This document shows positions 1 through 7,090 of a stretch of 12,652 bases of DNA, piece after piece. A program made the translations under genes and the position numbers. Source of the DNA: Acidobacteriota bacterium (GTDB lineage Bacteria; Acidobacteriota; Terriglobia; Terriglobales; Acidobacteriaceae); NCBI GenBank assembly GCA_021781255.1, contig JAJXXG010000090.1:1-12652 (forward strand). The letters are read 5' to 3'. Below the pieces are notes generated by a model that searched no databases, was not told the DNA's origin, and saw only the letters and a program-made list of their open reading frames with translations. Position 1 is the first letter of the stretch. Every line of letters starts with the position of its first letter.

Positions 1-2
1 TG

Positions 3-35
3 CTGTTGCGCGAGGCGCGCCCGCAGGCGCTGTGA
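3..35 (+). CDS. 3' end of an upstream gene (partial)
   Basis: Only the last ten codons are visible. Read from base 3 they end at TGA 33-35, and every third codon position is G or C, as in the neighbouring genes; the other two frames lack this bias. The next gene starts 50 bp downstream on the same strand, so this is probably the preceding gene of the tail-like cluster. The visible tail (ending REARPQAL) is too short to assign a function. The reading frame is inferred from codon bias alone. Confidence 0.35.
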   Translation: MLREARPQAL

Positions 36-85
36 CTGCGCGACATACTCGCGACCCTGTTCAAGTTCCTTAGGAGCAGCACTCC

Positions 86-571
86 ATGCAAAATGCGAAA
101 GACTCTTTCTATATGGCTCTGCGCACGCGGCTGGCAGCCATCAATCCGCAACGCACGGTTCTGCTGCGTGGCGCGCAGCGCCCTGGAATCCTGGTGGAAG
201 AAGCAGAAGCGCCGTTCACACAACTGCCCAATGATGTCTTTGTGCTGCGATGGGGCGGTCTGGGCACTGACTTGAATCTCTATTCCACGATGGTTGCCGA
301 GGAGTGCGAAGTCATCTACCAATCGTGCGGCACGCAGAGCTTTGGCGGGCTGGATCGCGGCCGGCTGTTGAGCGAAATGGACGAGGAACTGACCGCGATG
401 CTCCAGCCTTTCTCCACGCCAAAGCTGAACTATGCGACACAGCCGCCCGCAACGATGCTGACGCAGGTGTTCTGGGATGAGCCTTCATTCACGCCCGTCG
501 TTGTGCAGCGCGATCGCGTGACGCGGTCGGCTAAAGTGGCTGTCTACAGCTATCAGGAGCAGGGGGAATAA
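86..571 (+). CDS. Small phage tail-completion/terminator-like protein
   Basis: This 161-aa soluble protein has no signal peptide or membrane segment. The ATG at 86 follows AGGAG at 72-76 with nine bases between, a good ribosome site. The N-terminal helix (about residues 3-19), the following beta-rich segment and a size near 160 aa resemble tail terminator or tail-completion proteins, which cap the tail tube and join it to the head. The position immediately before a tail-tube-like gene supports this. It carries CGTQSFGGLDRGRL near residues 81-94, followed by a helix, but I see no catalytic motif. Its stop codon TAA (569-571) directly abuts the next ATG (572), so translation is probably coupled. 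Assignment rests on context, size and fold impression, not on a diagnostic motif; a generic hypothetical protein of a tail cluster is the fallback. Confidence 0.5.
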   Translation: MQNAKDSFYMALRTRLAAINPQRTVLLRGAQRPGILVEEAEAPFTQLPNDVFVLRWGGLGTDLNLYSTMVAEECEVIYQSCGTQSFGGLDRGRLLSEMDEELTAMLQPFSTPKLNYATQPPATMLTQVFWDEPSFTPVVVQRDRVTRSAKVAVYSYQEQGE

Positions 572-1546
572 ATGGCAGCGAACTGGTTTTCATCTCCTGC
601 GCCCGTGGCGCGGCGCGTGCGCGCTTACTTTGCGCCGGTGAATCGTGCGGCGCAAACGCCGGCACTCTTCGACCCGTCGGAACAAGGCTCATTCAACCTG
701 GACGCGCCGCCGGCGCCGTGGATCGACCTGGGATGGATTCAGGGATTCGCGCGGAAGCCAACGAGCAAATCGACGCCGGTGCTGACGGGGATTCCCGCCG
801 CTCCATTGGAGCAGATACGCGAGACAGTGGAGGCGCAGGTCAGCTTTGAGTTCCTAAGCTGGACCAAGCTGACCATGGCGCTGGCTACAGGATCGCAGCA
901 CATGAATCTGCTGGCTCCGGCAGCGGGCGCAACTGCATCTGCCGACGGAGCGCAGGCAGCGGCCGCGGTCACGGTGCAGAGCGGGTCAACTGCGACGACT
1001 GTGGTGTTGAGTTCCGCAGACGCAGCCAACTTCAAAGCAGGATCGATGATTGCGATCGATGCGGACTACACGGGGCAGACGGGCTATGTGGGTTCGCCCG
1101 TGTCTGGCGCGTATGTGCGGCAGGCGCTTACTGATGTGGACTACATTCGGCGCGTGACGTTCAACGTCGCATTGGTTTCCCAGGTCAGCTCAGCTTCGCT
1201 GACATTGGCCTCACCGCTGCCCGGAGGCGCGCCGGCAGCGGGCGCGAAGCTGCAGGCGGTGATGGGCTTTGTGGATCGCGAGGGTGGCGCGTTCTATCAG
1301 GAGTGGTCGGCGCTGTTCGCGGTTGAAGGCAGGCAGGGCGAGCGCATCTACTTTCACTACCCTCGCCTGCAAGCAATGACCGGAGCAGAGGAAGCGAGCA
1401 TTCCGCTCGACGCCAAACACAAGGGCGGCCTGGAGCGCTTGCTGCTGAAAGGAACATTTCTCGCCATGCCGGTGACGGATCCGCTGGATGGGGAGCGCGT
1501 GCTGTGCTATCGCAGCTTCATGCCGGCGGCCGGCGCTCTGATTTAA
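572..1546 (+). CDS. Tail-tube-like (major tail) protein with internal inserted domain
   Basis: 324 aa, no signal peptide. The start ATG 572 follows the previous stop with no gap and has GGGGGA just upstream (about 561-566). Residues 30-115 read like the first half of a siphophage tail-tube subunit: a FDPSEQGSF strand, then IDLGWIQGFARKP, then a hydrophilic loop and a strand pair around EAQVSFEFLSWTKL. Residues 225-324 (MGFVDREGGAFYQEWSALFAV onward) look like the second half of the barrel, ending in a helix-loop and a C-terminal strand. Between them lies a low-complexity Ala/Ser/Thr segment (about 115-150) leading into a beta-rich stretch (about 150-220). This makes the protein longer than most tube proteins and suggests an inserted surface domain. 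Function as tube subunit is inferred from this pattern and from its place between a terminator-like and a hub-like gene. Confidence 0.5.
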   Translation: MAANWFSSPAPVARRVRAYFAPVNRAAQTPALFDPSEQGSFNLDAPPAPWIDLGWIQGFARKPTSKSTPVLTGIPAAPLEQIRETVEAQVSFEFLSWTKLTMALATGSQHMNLLAPAAGATASADGAQAAAAVTVQSGSTATTVVLSSADAANFKAGSMIAIDADYTGQTGYVGSPVSGAYVRQALTDVDYIRRVTFNVALVSQVSSASLTLASPLPGGAPAAGAKLQAVMGFVDREGGAFYQEWSALFAVEGRQGERIYFHYPRLQAMTGAEEASIPLDAKHKGGLERLLLKGTFLAMPVTDPLDGERVLCYRSFMPAAGALI

Positions 1547-1583
1547 GGCGAAAGCTATTTCGCAAACCACACACCCGCAAACA

Positions 1584-1733
1584 ATGCGCCAGGCCGCCGC
1601 CGATGAAGCGGCGGAGGATTTGCGCAATCCGGCATCGGCGTTTCACACAGAGGCGGAGAGTCGCGATGAAGATTTCCATTCAGGAGCAGGACTACACGAA
1701 GGCGCTGGATGCTACGCATCCACTGACGATTGA
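1584..1733 (+). CDS. Possible small acidic ORF overlapping the hub-like gene (hypothetical)
   Basis: This ORF would encode 49 aa, rich in Ala, Glu and Asp (begins MRQAAADEAAEDLRNPASAF). It fills the 119-bp gap between the tube-like and hub-like genes and overlaps the hub start by 68 bp in another frame. The hub frame read through the same gap gives an improbable Arg-rich peptide, so this frame looks more protein-like. Against it, I see no ribosome site before ATG 1584. The same frame is open upstream without a stop into the end of the tube gene, so it could also be reached by a ribosomal frameshift. In many siphophages a tail-assembly chaperone follows the tube gene, sometimes made by frameshifting, and that role is possible. 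Treat as hypothetical. Confidence 0.28.
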   Translation: MRQAAADEAAEDLRNPASAFHTEAESRDEDFHSGAGLHEGAGCYASTDD

Positions 1734-3975
1734 GCGGACATTGAATGCGCCGTCGGCCTGCCAGCTCTGGTTGAGCCTTCCACAAAACGGGAGCCTCGCG
1801 ACGCCGTTGCGCAACCAGTCGCTTGTTGTCACAGGCGATGACGGCACATATTACTTCACCGGGTATATCGCTATCAGCCCCCTGCCTGAGTACGCGGGAA
1901 TGGGTCTGGAGGGTCCGCGCTACCGCATCGCAGTGCAGGCTCTGAGCGACGAGTTGCTGCTGAATCAGTTGTCGATGGCGCCCAGCAAAGGATCGACAGG
2001 CCAAACGGCTGGCGGACTGCTGACTTCGCTGGTGACGCGAACCGGGTCGGCGAGTCTTTCCACCAGCGCGCTCACATTGAACGAGGTCGTGAGCAACTTT
2101 GTGCCCGAAGCGGGCGCGGCCTGGAGCAGGAGCGCCGGGCAGGTGGCGGACCAGGCACGGGCGTCCTATCGCGCCGTCAATGGCGCGCTTGCGCTGTCGC
2201 CGGTGCAGAGCACGGTACACACGCTGAACGAAGCGGACGGCACGCTGAGCCTGAACAACCTTGTGCTCTCCGGCAGCGTGAAGCGCGCGCTGGCCAATGA
2301 TGTGACGGTCTGCGGCGAGCATGAGCCGGTTGCGTATGTGACCGAATACTTTCTCGGCGACGGTGTGACCACTCAGTTTTTTCTCGGCGCGAATCCGTAT
2401 TTTCCACCTTCGTCGAAGTCCATCATCATTCACGAGCTCTTCAATGAGAGCGCGATCGATCTGCGCGTCTGGGGCAATTCAGGCGGGCCGGGTTATCTTG
2501 CGCTTGGCTCGGGCGGGCTGGCGATGCAGGGCGGAAACGGAATTGACGGAGATACGCTGCTGACGTGGCTCGATCCGGTCGAGATGGGCGGCACTCTGCT
2601 GCTGGAAGCTACTGGCGTAACGCTCGCGGCAGGAAGCACGGGGATTCTGGCCGGCTTTTTCATGGGCCTGGAGACGCTGGCGTCATGCACCGCGGGTTTT
2701 CAAGCAGCGTCGCAGCAAGGAACAGGCACCGTTACGCTGCAGCCGATTGTTCAGGGAACAGCCACGGGGACTGCTTACACGATCAATACGGCGAATCAAT
2801 ACACTCTGCGCGTGCGCGTGCATTGCCCTGAAAATCAGAGGGCGCTTGCCATCTATCGCTCGTATGGCGACAGCGGCAGCATCGCGTACGGCGGCCAGTG
2901 GAATCTAGCGCCCGCGCAATTGCTGTTCGAGATACAGGAGTTTGTGAACGGTGTGGCCGGGATGCCGGTGACGCTCTACGACGGCTCGATTGCGAGTGTG
3001 CCCGGCGCGTGCATGGTGGTGGCTGCGAGCAGCATCAACCTGGTGGGCACGATGCGCTCTCTGAACCTGACCAATACTGGATCGGGCTGGGTGGTATGCA
3101 CGCCCTCTGGAGGGACAGCGTATACGCGCAGAATCGGACCGGCGACACAAGCGTCAGAGTGCTATCTGCAACACACAGGGAGGCTGGTCTTCTACACGGG
3201 ATTTGCGCCGCCTGCGGGCGAGCAGATCGCAGTGACGTATCGCTCGGTTGGGCGGGCTGTGGGGCACGCGGTGAACGCGGCGAGCCAGCAGGCTCTGGCG
3301 CAGGCGGGGCTGCCTGCAGTGGCTGCATGGATTGGTTCGGTCACGAATCCGCCGGCGCGCAGCTCGGCAGACTGCCGCAATGCTGCACTGGCGATGGCGG
3401 AGGCCGCGGCCAGCGTGAGCGCATTGTGGAGCGGCACGTACAAGACCACGGGGCTGAGCCTGAGCGCCGATGTGTGGCCGGGAGACGCGCTGCAACTGAA
3501 TGCGCCTTCAACTGATTTGAATGCGCAGGTGGTGGTGCGCACCGTGAAGTTGAGCTACCAGGCGGGCTATCTGGACCTTGTCGAGTACGTCATCACATTT
3601 GCCAATGACTGGGCGGACGATCTGGCTATCAAGACCAGCGCGAGCGTTCCGGCGGATACCTGGCTGCCTGCGCTTGTGGAGCCTGCGTATCTGGCGAACC
3701 TCAAAGCACTGACGGTGACTTCAATGAGCGGCAGCACGGTCACGATTGATACTGGCGCGACGGCGCCCACGGGAGGCGGGTTCGAGATTCGCACGCGCGA
3801 CTTCTGCTTTATGGCCGGCGAAGATCCCGACCTTGTGATGCGCGGGTCGCAGCCGAGCATGACGTTCTCCCGCGCATCGGCCAGCGACCGGTTCTACATC
3901 AGGATGTACGACGGCTCCACGCCGCCGAATTACTCGGAGTTTTCTGCGGCGTTATTCATCAACCTGCCTCTGTGA
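1666..3975 (+). CDS. Baseplate-hub / tail-tip-like protein with lectin-like insertion
   Basis: 769 aa. I chose ATG 1666 over the upstream in-frame ATG 1504 because GGAG at 1655-1658 sits seven bases before it, and because the upstream extension is Arg-rich and overlaps the previous gene. Residues 1-210 (MKISIQEQDYTKALD onward, then YYFTGYIAISPLPEY) resemble the first beta-barrels of baseplate hub or tail-associated proteins. Residues about 222-240 hold VTEYFLGDGVTTQFFL, a phrase typical at the start of receptor-binding or carbohydrate-binding domains in tail proteins. Residues about 245-480 are beta-rich and look like a concanavalin/jelly-roll insertion. Residues about 525-660 (AVNAASQQALAQ onward, then DVWPGDALQLNAP) look like a return to the hub fold. 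The last 100 residues could be an FN3-like tip domain. Likely role: tail tip that contacts the target surface. No peptidase or lysozyme motif seen. Confidence 0.55.
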   Translation: MKISIQEQDYTKALDATHPLTIERTLNAPSACQLWLSLPQNGSLATPLRNQSLVVTGDDGTYYFTGYIAISPLPEYAGMGLEGPRYRIAVQALSDELLLNQLSMAPSKGSTGQTAGGLLTSLVTRTGSASLSTSALTLNEVVSNFVPEAGAAWSRSAGQVADQARASYRAVNGALALSPVQSTVHTLNEADGTLSLNNLVLSGSVKRALANDVTVCGEHEPVAYVTEYFLGDGVTTQFFLGANPYFPPSSKSIIIHELFNESAIDLRVWGNSGGPGYLALGSGGLAMQGGNGIDGDTLLTWLDPVEMGGTLLLEATGVTLAAGSTGILAGFFMGLETLASCTAGFQAASQQGTGTVTLQPIVQGTATGTAYTINTANQYTLRVRVHCPENQRALAIYRSYGDSGSIAYGGQWNLAPAQLLFEIQEFVNGVAGMPVTLYDGSIASVPGACMVVAASSINLVGTMRSLNLTNTGSGWVVCTPSGGTAYTRRIGPATQASECYLQHTGRLVFYTGFAPPAGEQIAVTYRSVGRAVGHAVNAASQQALAQAGLPAVAAWIGSVTNPPARSSADCRNAALAMAEAAASVSALWSGTYKTTGLSLSADVWPGDALQLNAPSTDLNAQVVVRTVKLSYQAGYLDLVEYVITFANDWADDLAIKTSASVPADTWLPALVEPAYLANLKALTVTSMSGSTVTIDTGATAPTGGGFEIRTRDFCFMAGEDPDLVMRGSQPSMTFSRASASDRFYIRMYDGSTPPNYSEFSAALFINLPL

Positions 3976-4020
3976 TGCGAGAGGCACTATGACAGGCAAG
4001 GAAGAGACGGAGTCCGGCGG

Positions 4021-4248
4021 ATGCGGATGATGAATGAATTCGAGGCGCAGGTGCTCAGCGATTTGAGCGTGCTGAAGAATCAAATGGCTGGCCTGATGGG
4101 AGACGGCAATGGCGGCCGCATAGCCGAGCTGGAACGGCGCATGGACCGGCACGAGCAGAGCTGGCAGCGAGCCAAGGGCTTTCTGGCGGCGGTGAGCGTG
4201 GCGTTTGCCGTGATTGAGGTTGCCGTGGAGGCGTGGCGGCGGCACTAG
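4021..4248 (+). CDS. XhlA-like small membrane protein (holin-associated/hemolysin type)
   Basis: 75 aa. ATG 4021 follows GGAG at 4009-4012 with eight bases between; ATGs at 4027 and 4030 are in-frame alternatives. Residues 5-50 are a hydrophilic helix with heptad-like spacing (LSDLSVLKNQM, IAELERRMDRHEQ), and residues about 52-71 form one membrane helix (FLAAVSVAFAVIEVAVEAW) followed by a short basic tail. Coiled coil plus one C-terminal membrane helix in under 100 residues is the layout of XhlA-family proteins of phage lysis or defective-prophage cassettes. It comes 45 bp after the hub-like gene, a usual place for a lysis cassette, but no holin or endolysin follows; the next gene is on the opposite strand 56 bp away. 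A tail-linked membrane tether is an alternative. Confidence 0.55.
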   Translation: MRMMNEFEAQVLSDLSVLKNQMAGLMGDGNGGRIAELERRMDRHEQSWQRAKGFLAAVSVAFAVIEVAVEAWRRH

Positions 4249-4304
4249 AGCGGCAGGCGCTCCGCGCTTGGCGCAGGATGGTTGAGGATGGAGGGAGCGG
4301 CGGA

Positions 4305-5534
4305 TTATCGATCTGAGATCGAGCCGTGCAATGCAGACTCGATGGCCTGCATGATGACTCGATGAAAAACTGCATCGGTGTGATGAGCGAACGCGTCGCG
4401 CGCGCTGGCAAGCTGCTGCGGCTGCGATGGCGGCGGGTCTGCGACCTTGCGCAATGCGTCAGCCACCGAGTCCTGCGATTGCGGGTCAACAATCAGGCCG
4501 AGGTTGTGCCTGCTCGCGAGCCAACCGATGACGCCTTGATTCGATGCAAGGATTGGCAGACCGTGGCGCGCGGCAAGCACAAGCATATTGCTCATGGTGT
4601 AGAAGCCGGTGTATCCAATCCACATTGCATCCGCTGCTGAAAGCAGTGTGGGCACGGACTCCTCCGGCACGAAGCCCGGGCGCAGATGCAGGCGGCCCTC
4701 TGCGAGAAGCTGCGCGGCGACAGGGCCGGCGAGGAAACTTTCGACTTCGTTATCCTGACTGCCGGCAAGCAATAGGCACACATGTTTTGGGCAGTCTTCA
4801 CGCGCCATGGCGCGCATCGCAATGAGAACACCTTTGCGCGCGGTCAAGTGACCGAATGCGAGGATGAGTCTCGCGGAGCTGGGTATGCCGAGCTGTCTCC
4901 GCGCAGCGCTCTTTTCAATGAGCGTGCAGGTGTTGCACGTATCGGGCAGCAGGCGGATCTTCGCGAATTCGCTACCGCGCTGGCGCGCAGCGTATTCGGC
5001 GAGGGTTGGATCAATGGTCAGCAATGACCCGAGGCTTTCAGTCCGCAGGAGCCTGCGAAACAAAAACGCTCGCCCTGCACGGGTGAATGTCCGTGGCGCG
5101 GTCACACCCATCTTGCGCAAATGGAACTGAGCGCGCATGGAGATGGCGATCCATGGCGTGGCTCCGAACGGGCCGCCGCGCAAGGCGATTGCATTTGCGC
5201 ATCCATCCACCAGTGGCAGCAGGACAAGATCAACGGGACCACTGCTCGATGCGCGCCGCCATGCCCTTTGATAGATTGCGCGCAGAGTGAACTCGCGACG
5301 GACAAGGCCGAGGGTGGAGAAATCTGCGAGTCTGGTCTGCCGATCTGGATCGATGGCAAGCTCATGGAACTCGCACTGCGCGAGGAGAGCGCTCAACTCC
5401 GGATGAGCGGACAGGCTTGCGGGACCGGCGACAATCACATGCGCAGCGTGGAGCAGGCCTGATTCCAGGATGCGCCGCAGATAGCTGGGATGATGACCGC
5501 TGCTGGAGATTTCCAGAATGAGAATCCGCTTCAT
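4305..5534 (-). CDS. GT-B glycosyltransferase (GT4-like, atypical, no EX7E)
   Basis: 409 aa, cytoplasmic, probably transferring a sugar from a nucleotide donor to the lipid-linked repeat unit. The N-terminal half starts with MKRILILEISSSGHHPSYL, a Rossmann strand with the Gly/His loop seen in a subset of GT-B enzymes. The C-terminal half has the donor-site strand and loop ILAFGHLTARKGV (about residues 224-236), a typical GT4 G-x-x-x-x-x-KG element. The place where GT4 enzymes carry the paired glutamates (around 311-325, GFYTMSNMLVLAARHG) has none; there is no Glu at all from residue 293 to 398. The fold assignment is solid; donor and linkage cannot be told. The start lies 9 bp after the upstream polymerase-like gene's stop, so the two are probably co-transcribed and coupled. 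GGAAGG lies just before that stop. It ends the - strand cluster. Confidence 0.8.
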   Translation of the reverse strand: MKRILILEISSSGHHPSYLRRILESGLLHAAHVIVAGPASLSAHPELSALLAQCEFHELAIDPDRQTRLADFSTLGLVRREFTLRAIYQRAWRRASSSGPVDLVLLPLVDGCANAIALRGGPFGATPWIAISMRAQFHLRKMGVTAPRTFTRAGRAFLFRRLLRTESLGSLLTIDPTLAEYAARQRGSEFAKIRLLPDTCNTCTLIEKSAARRQLGIPSSARLILAFGHLTARKGVLIAMRAMAREDCPKHVCLLLAGSQDNEVESFLAGPVAAQLLAEGRLHLRPGFVPEESVPTLLSAADAMWIGYTGFYTMSNMLVLAARHGLPILASNQGVIGWLASRHNLGLIVDPQSQDSVADALRKVADPPPSQPQQLASARDAFAHHTDAVFHRVIMQAIESALHGSISDR

Positions 5535-5543
5535 ATCGATGGA

Positions 5544-7040
5544 TCAGATTCCTTCCGGAGTGCGCGGGGATGCTGGCAGAGGTGCGTCCACACCCTGCTG
5601 CGGAGCAGTTGCAGGCCGTGGCTGCGCGGGAAGAAATCGCGTGTTTTGGCCACGACGGGCGCGCTGCGCGCCATTCCTTCTGTTTCTTTCGCCGTGGAGC
5701 GCCAGCGCAATGAGGAGACCGAGGCCAAGGCCAGCTCCGCGATCGCCGAGCATGTTGCCCAGCGTGGTGATGGCCAGCGCCGCAGCCACCGCGATGGCCG
5801 CGAGCCGCGCGATGTATGGCGCGTCGTGCATGTTGCCCTTCCAGATGGCAAACAAAAAGATGAAGGGCAGCACCCAGCCCATCAAGAGGCCAGAGGTGAA
5901 GAACTGGTAGACCCAGCCGATGTGGCCGGGACTGAAGGTGTAGGCGGAATAGTCTTCGCCCACGAGCGCCGACACGCCGATAAGGTAGCGCGGGTCATTC
6001 TTGTGTTCGGCGCCGATGCCGGAGCCGAAGAACAGATGGCTCTTGTCTTTTTTCATTGCCTGAATTTCGCCGGCGGCTTCTGCAATGCGCGTAAGCGCGG
6101 TTGGATCCTGCGCGCCGAGCGAGGCATTCCGCTCAGACCAGTGCGCGACCACGCCGGGGAACGCAGCAATGGCAATGGCTGCAAGAATGATCAACGCGCC
6201 GGTCAGGCCGAGAAGATTCCTCTTGAGTCTGTGGCGCACCTTCTGGTTGAGCCATGCGGGCGGCCGCAGCAGGGCGAATGCGAGCAACAGAAGGATGACG
6301 CCGATGCCCGCAAAATAAGTTCGCGTGACAGAGAGAAAGATAATCATCAAGCTGCCTGCCAGGCCCACGATGTTGATGAGACCGGCCTTTGCGCCTTCAA
6401 AGAGAAGCCTGCACAGCGCAAGCGAAAACAGCACGATGAGCAGCGGGCTGAGGATGTAGTAGCGCACATTCTGCAGGCCCAGTCCCATGGTGAGGCCGCG
6501 CACAAGATACACGACGCTGGAAACGGCTGACGCATAAAAGAGGCCGCGAAAGATGAGGCGCGCGTTGTCCTCTGACTCGCTGAGGAGGAGAAGCCCCATG
6601 ATGAGGCTCTCGCCCATGAGCAGCGTTGGCAGCATGATGCGAAGGTAATGGCCCGCGGGGACGTCGCGCCAGAAGGCGATGAAGGGGGTGGTGGCAAGGT
6701 AGATCCACCAGAGCCATGTGATGCGCTGAAGGGAGCGCAACCGCGCGCGCGGCCTTCGCGCGTTGAGGAGGAACAGAACGAACGCCAGCGTGCTGATGAA
6801 ACTGACGGCGACCTGCCATGCCGTGCCGCCCTGCTTGCTGGAATGGAAGTCCGCAGCGGCAGCCGTGCAGTAGAGCAGGAAAAGCCTGCCATTCATTTGC
6901 CGCGAGAATGTCGCAGCCGCGCCGGACCGTGCGGACGGTGTGCCGAACTGACCGAGCGCCTCACTGTTTGCCGCAATCATGGCTTTTGCCTTCTCAAGCG
7001 CGGCCTTCCAAAGCAGCCGCCATGGATCGATGCTGAGCAT
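5544..7040 (-). CDS. Wzy/WaaL-type O-antigen polymerase or ligase family membrane protein
   Basis: 498 aa, integral inner-membrane protein with roughly ten hydrophobic helices between residues 50 and 450. A large periplasmic loop at about 297-375 is preceded by SVTRTYFAG (237-245) and contains LTRIAEAAGEIQAMKKDK and FFGSGIGAEH, then YTFSPGHIGWVYQFF (His373). That arrangement, with Arg before the loop and His near its end, fits the O-antigen ligase/polymerase family (Wzy_C type). Beside Wzc and Wza homologues, polymerisation of repeat units is more likely than ligation to lipid A, but the sequence does not separate the two. The last 50 residues are Arg- and Pro-rich and probably cytoplasmic. 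ATG 7040 gives the longest frame, directly after an in-frame TAA, but has no ribosome site. ATG 6980 (residue 21), with AGAAGG eight bases before it, may be the true start. Confidence 0.8.
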   Translation of the reverse strand: MLSIDPWRLLWKAALEKAKAMIAANSEALGQFGTPSARSGAAATFSRQMNGRLFLLYCTAAAADFHSSKQGGTAWQVAVSFISTLAFVLFLLNARRPRARLRSLQRITWLWWIYLATTPFIAFWRDVPAGHYLRIMLPTLLMGESLIMGLLLLSESEDNARLIFRGLFYASAVSSVVYLVRGLTMGLGLQNVRYYILSPLLIVLFSLALCRLLFEGAKAGLINIVGLAGSLMIIFLSVTRTYFAGIGVILLLLAFALLRPPAWLNQKVRHRLKRNLLGLTGALIILAAIAIAAFPGVVAHWSERNASLGAQDPTALTRIAEAAGEIQAMKKDKSHLFFGSGIGAEHKNDPRYLIGVSALVGEDYSAYTFSPGHIGWVYQFFTSGLLMGWVLPFIFLFAIWKGNMHDAPYIARLAAIAVAAALAITTLGNMLGDRGAGLGLGLLIALALHGERNRRNGAQRARRGQNTRFLPAQPRPATAPQQGVDAPLPASPRTPEGI

Positions 7041-7090
7041 TTACAGAGCGAGCGTCACAGAGCGCGATGCGCATCTGCGGCGAACGCGGA

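Noticed and set aside
1504..1665. Longer N-terminus for the hub-like protein (54 extra residues)
   Set aside because: The extension is Arg-rich, overlaps the tube gene and has no good ribosome site; ATG 1666 has one.
1555..2433. 292-codon open frame on the - strand
   Set aside because: It is antisense to the hub-like gene and Arg/His/Gln-rich, with no ribosome site or domain seen.
3989..4030. 13-codon ORF before the XhlA-like gene
   Set aside because: Very short, with only GAGG four bases before it; probably chance, although its stop overlaps in-frame ATGs of the next gene.
4308..4322. Inverted repeat TCGATC-TGA-GATCGA at the end of the last glycosyltransferase gene
   Set aside because: The stem is only six pairs, lies inside the coding end and has no T-run, so it is not a convincing terminator.
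5490..6530. 346-codon open frame on the + strand
   Set aside because: It is antisense to the polymerase-like gene, with an Arg/Glu/Gln/His-rich composition typical of a shadow frame in GC-rich DNA, and matches no domain.
7066..7075. 10-bp palindrome GATGCGCATC between wza and the polymerase-like gene
   Set aside because: Common by chance in this base composition, no partner site seen, and not placed at a promoter.
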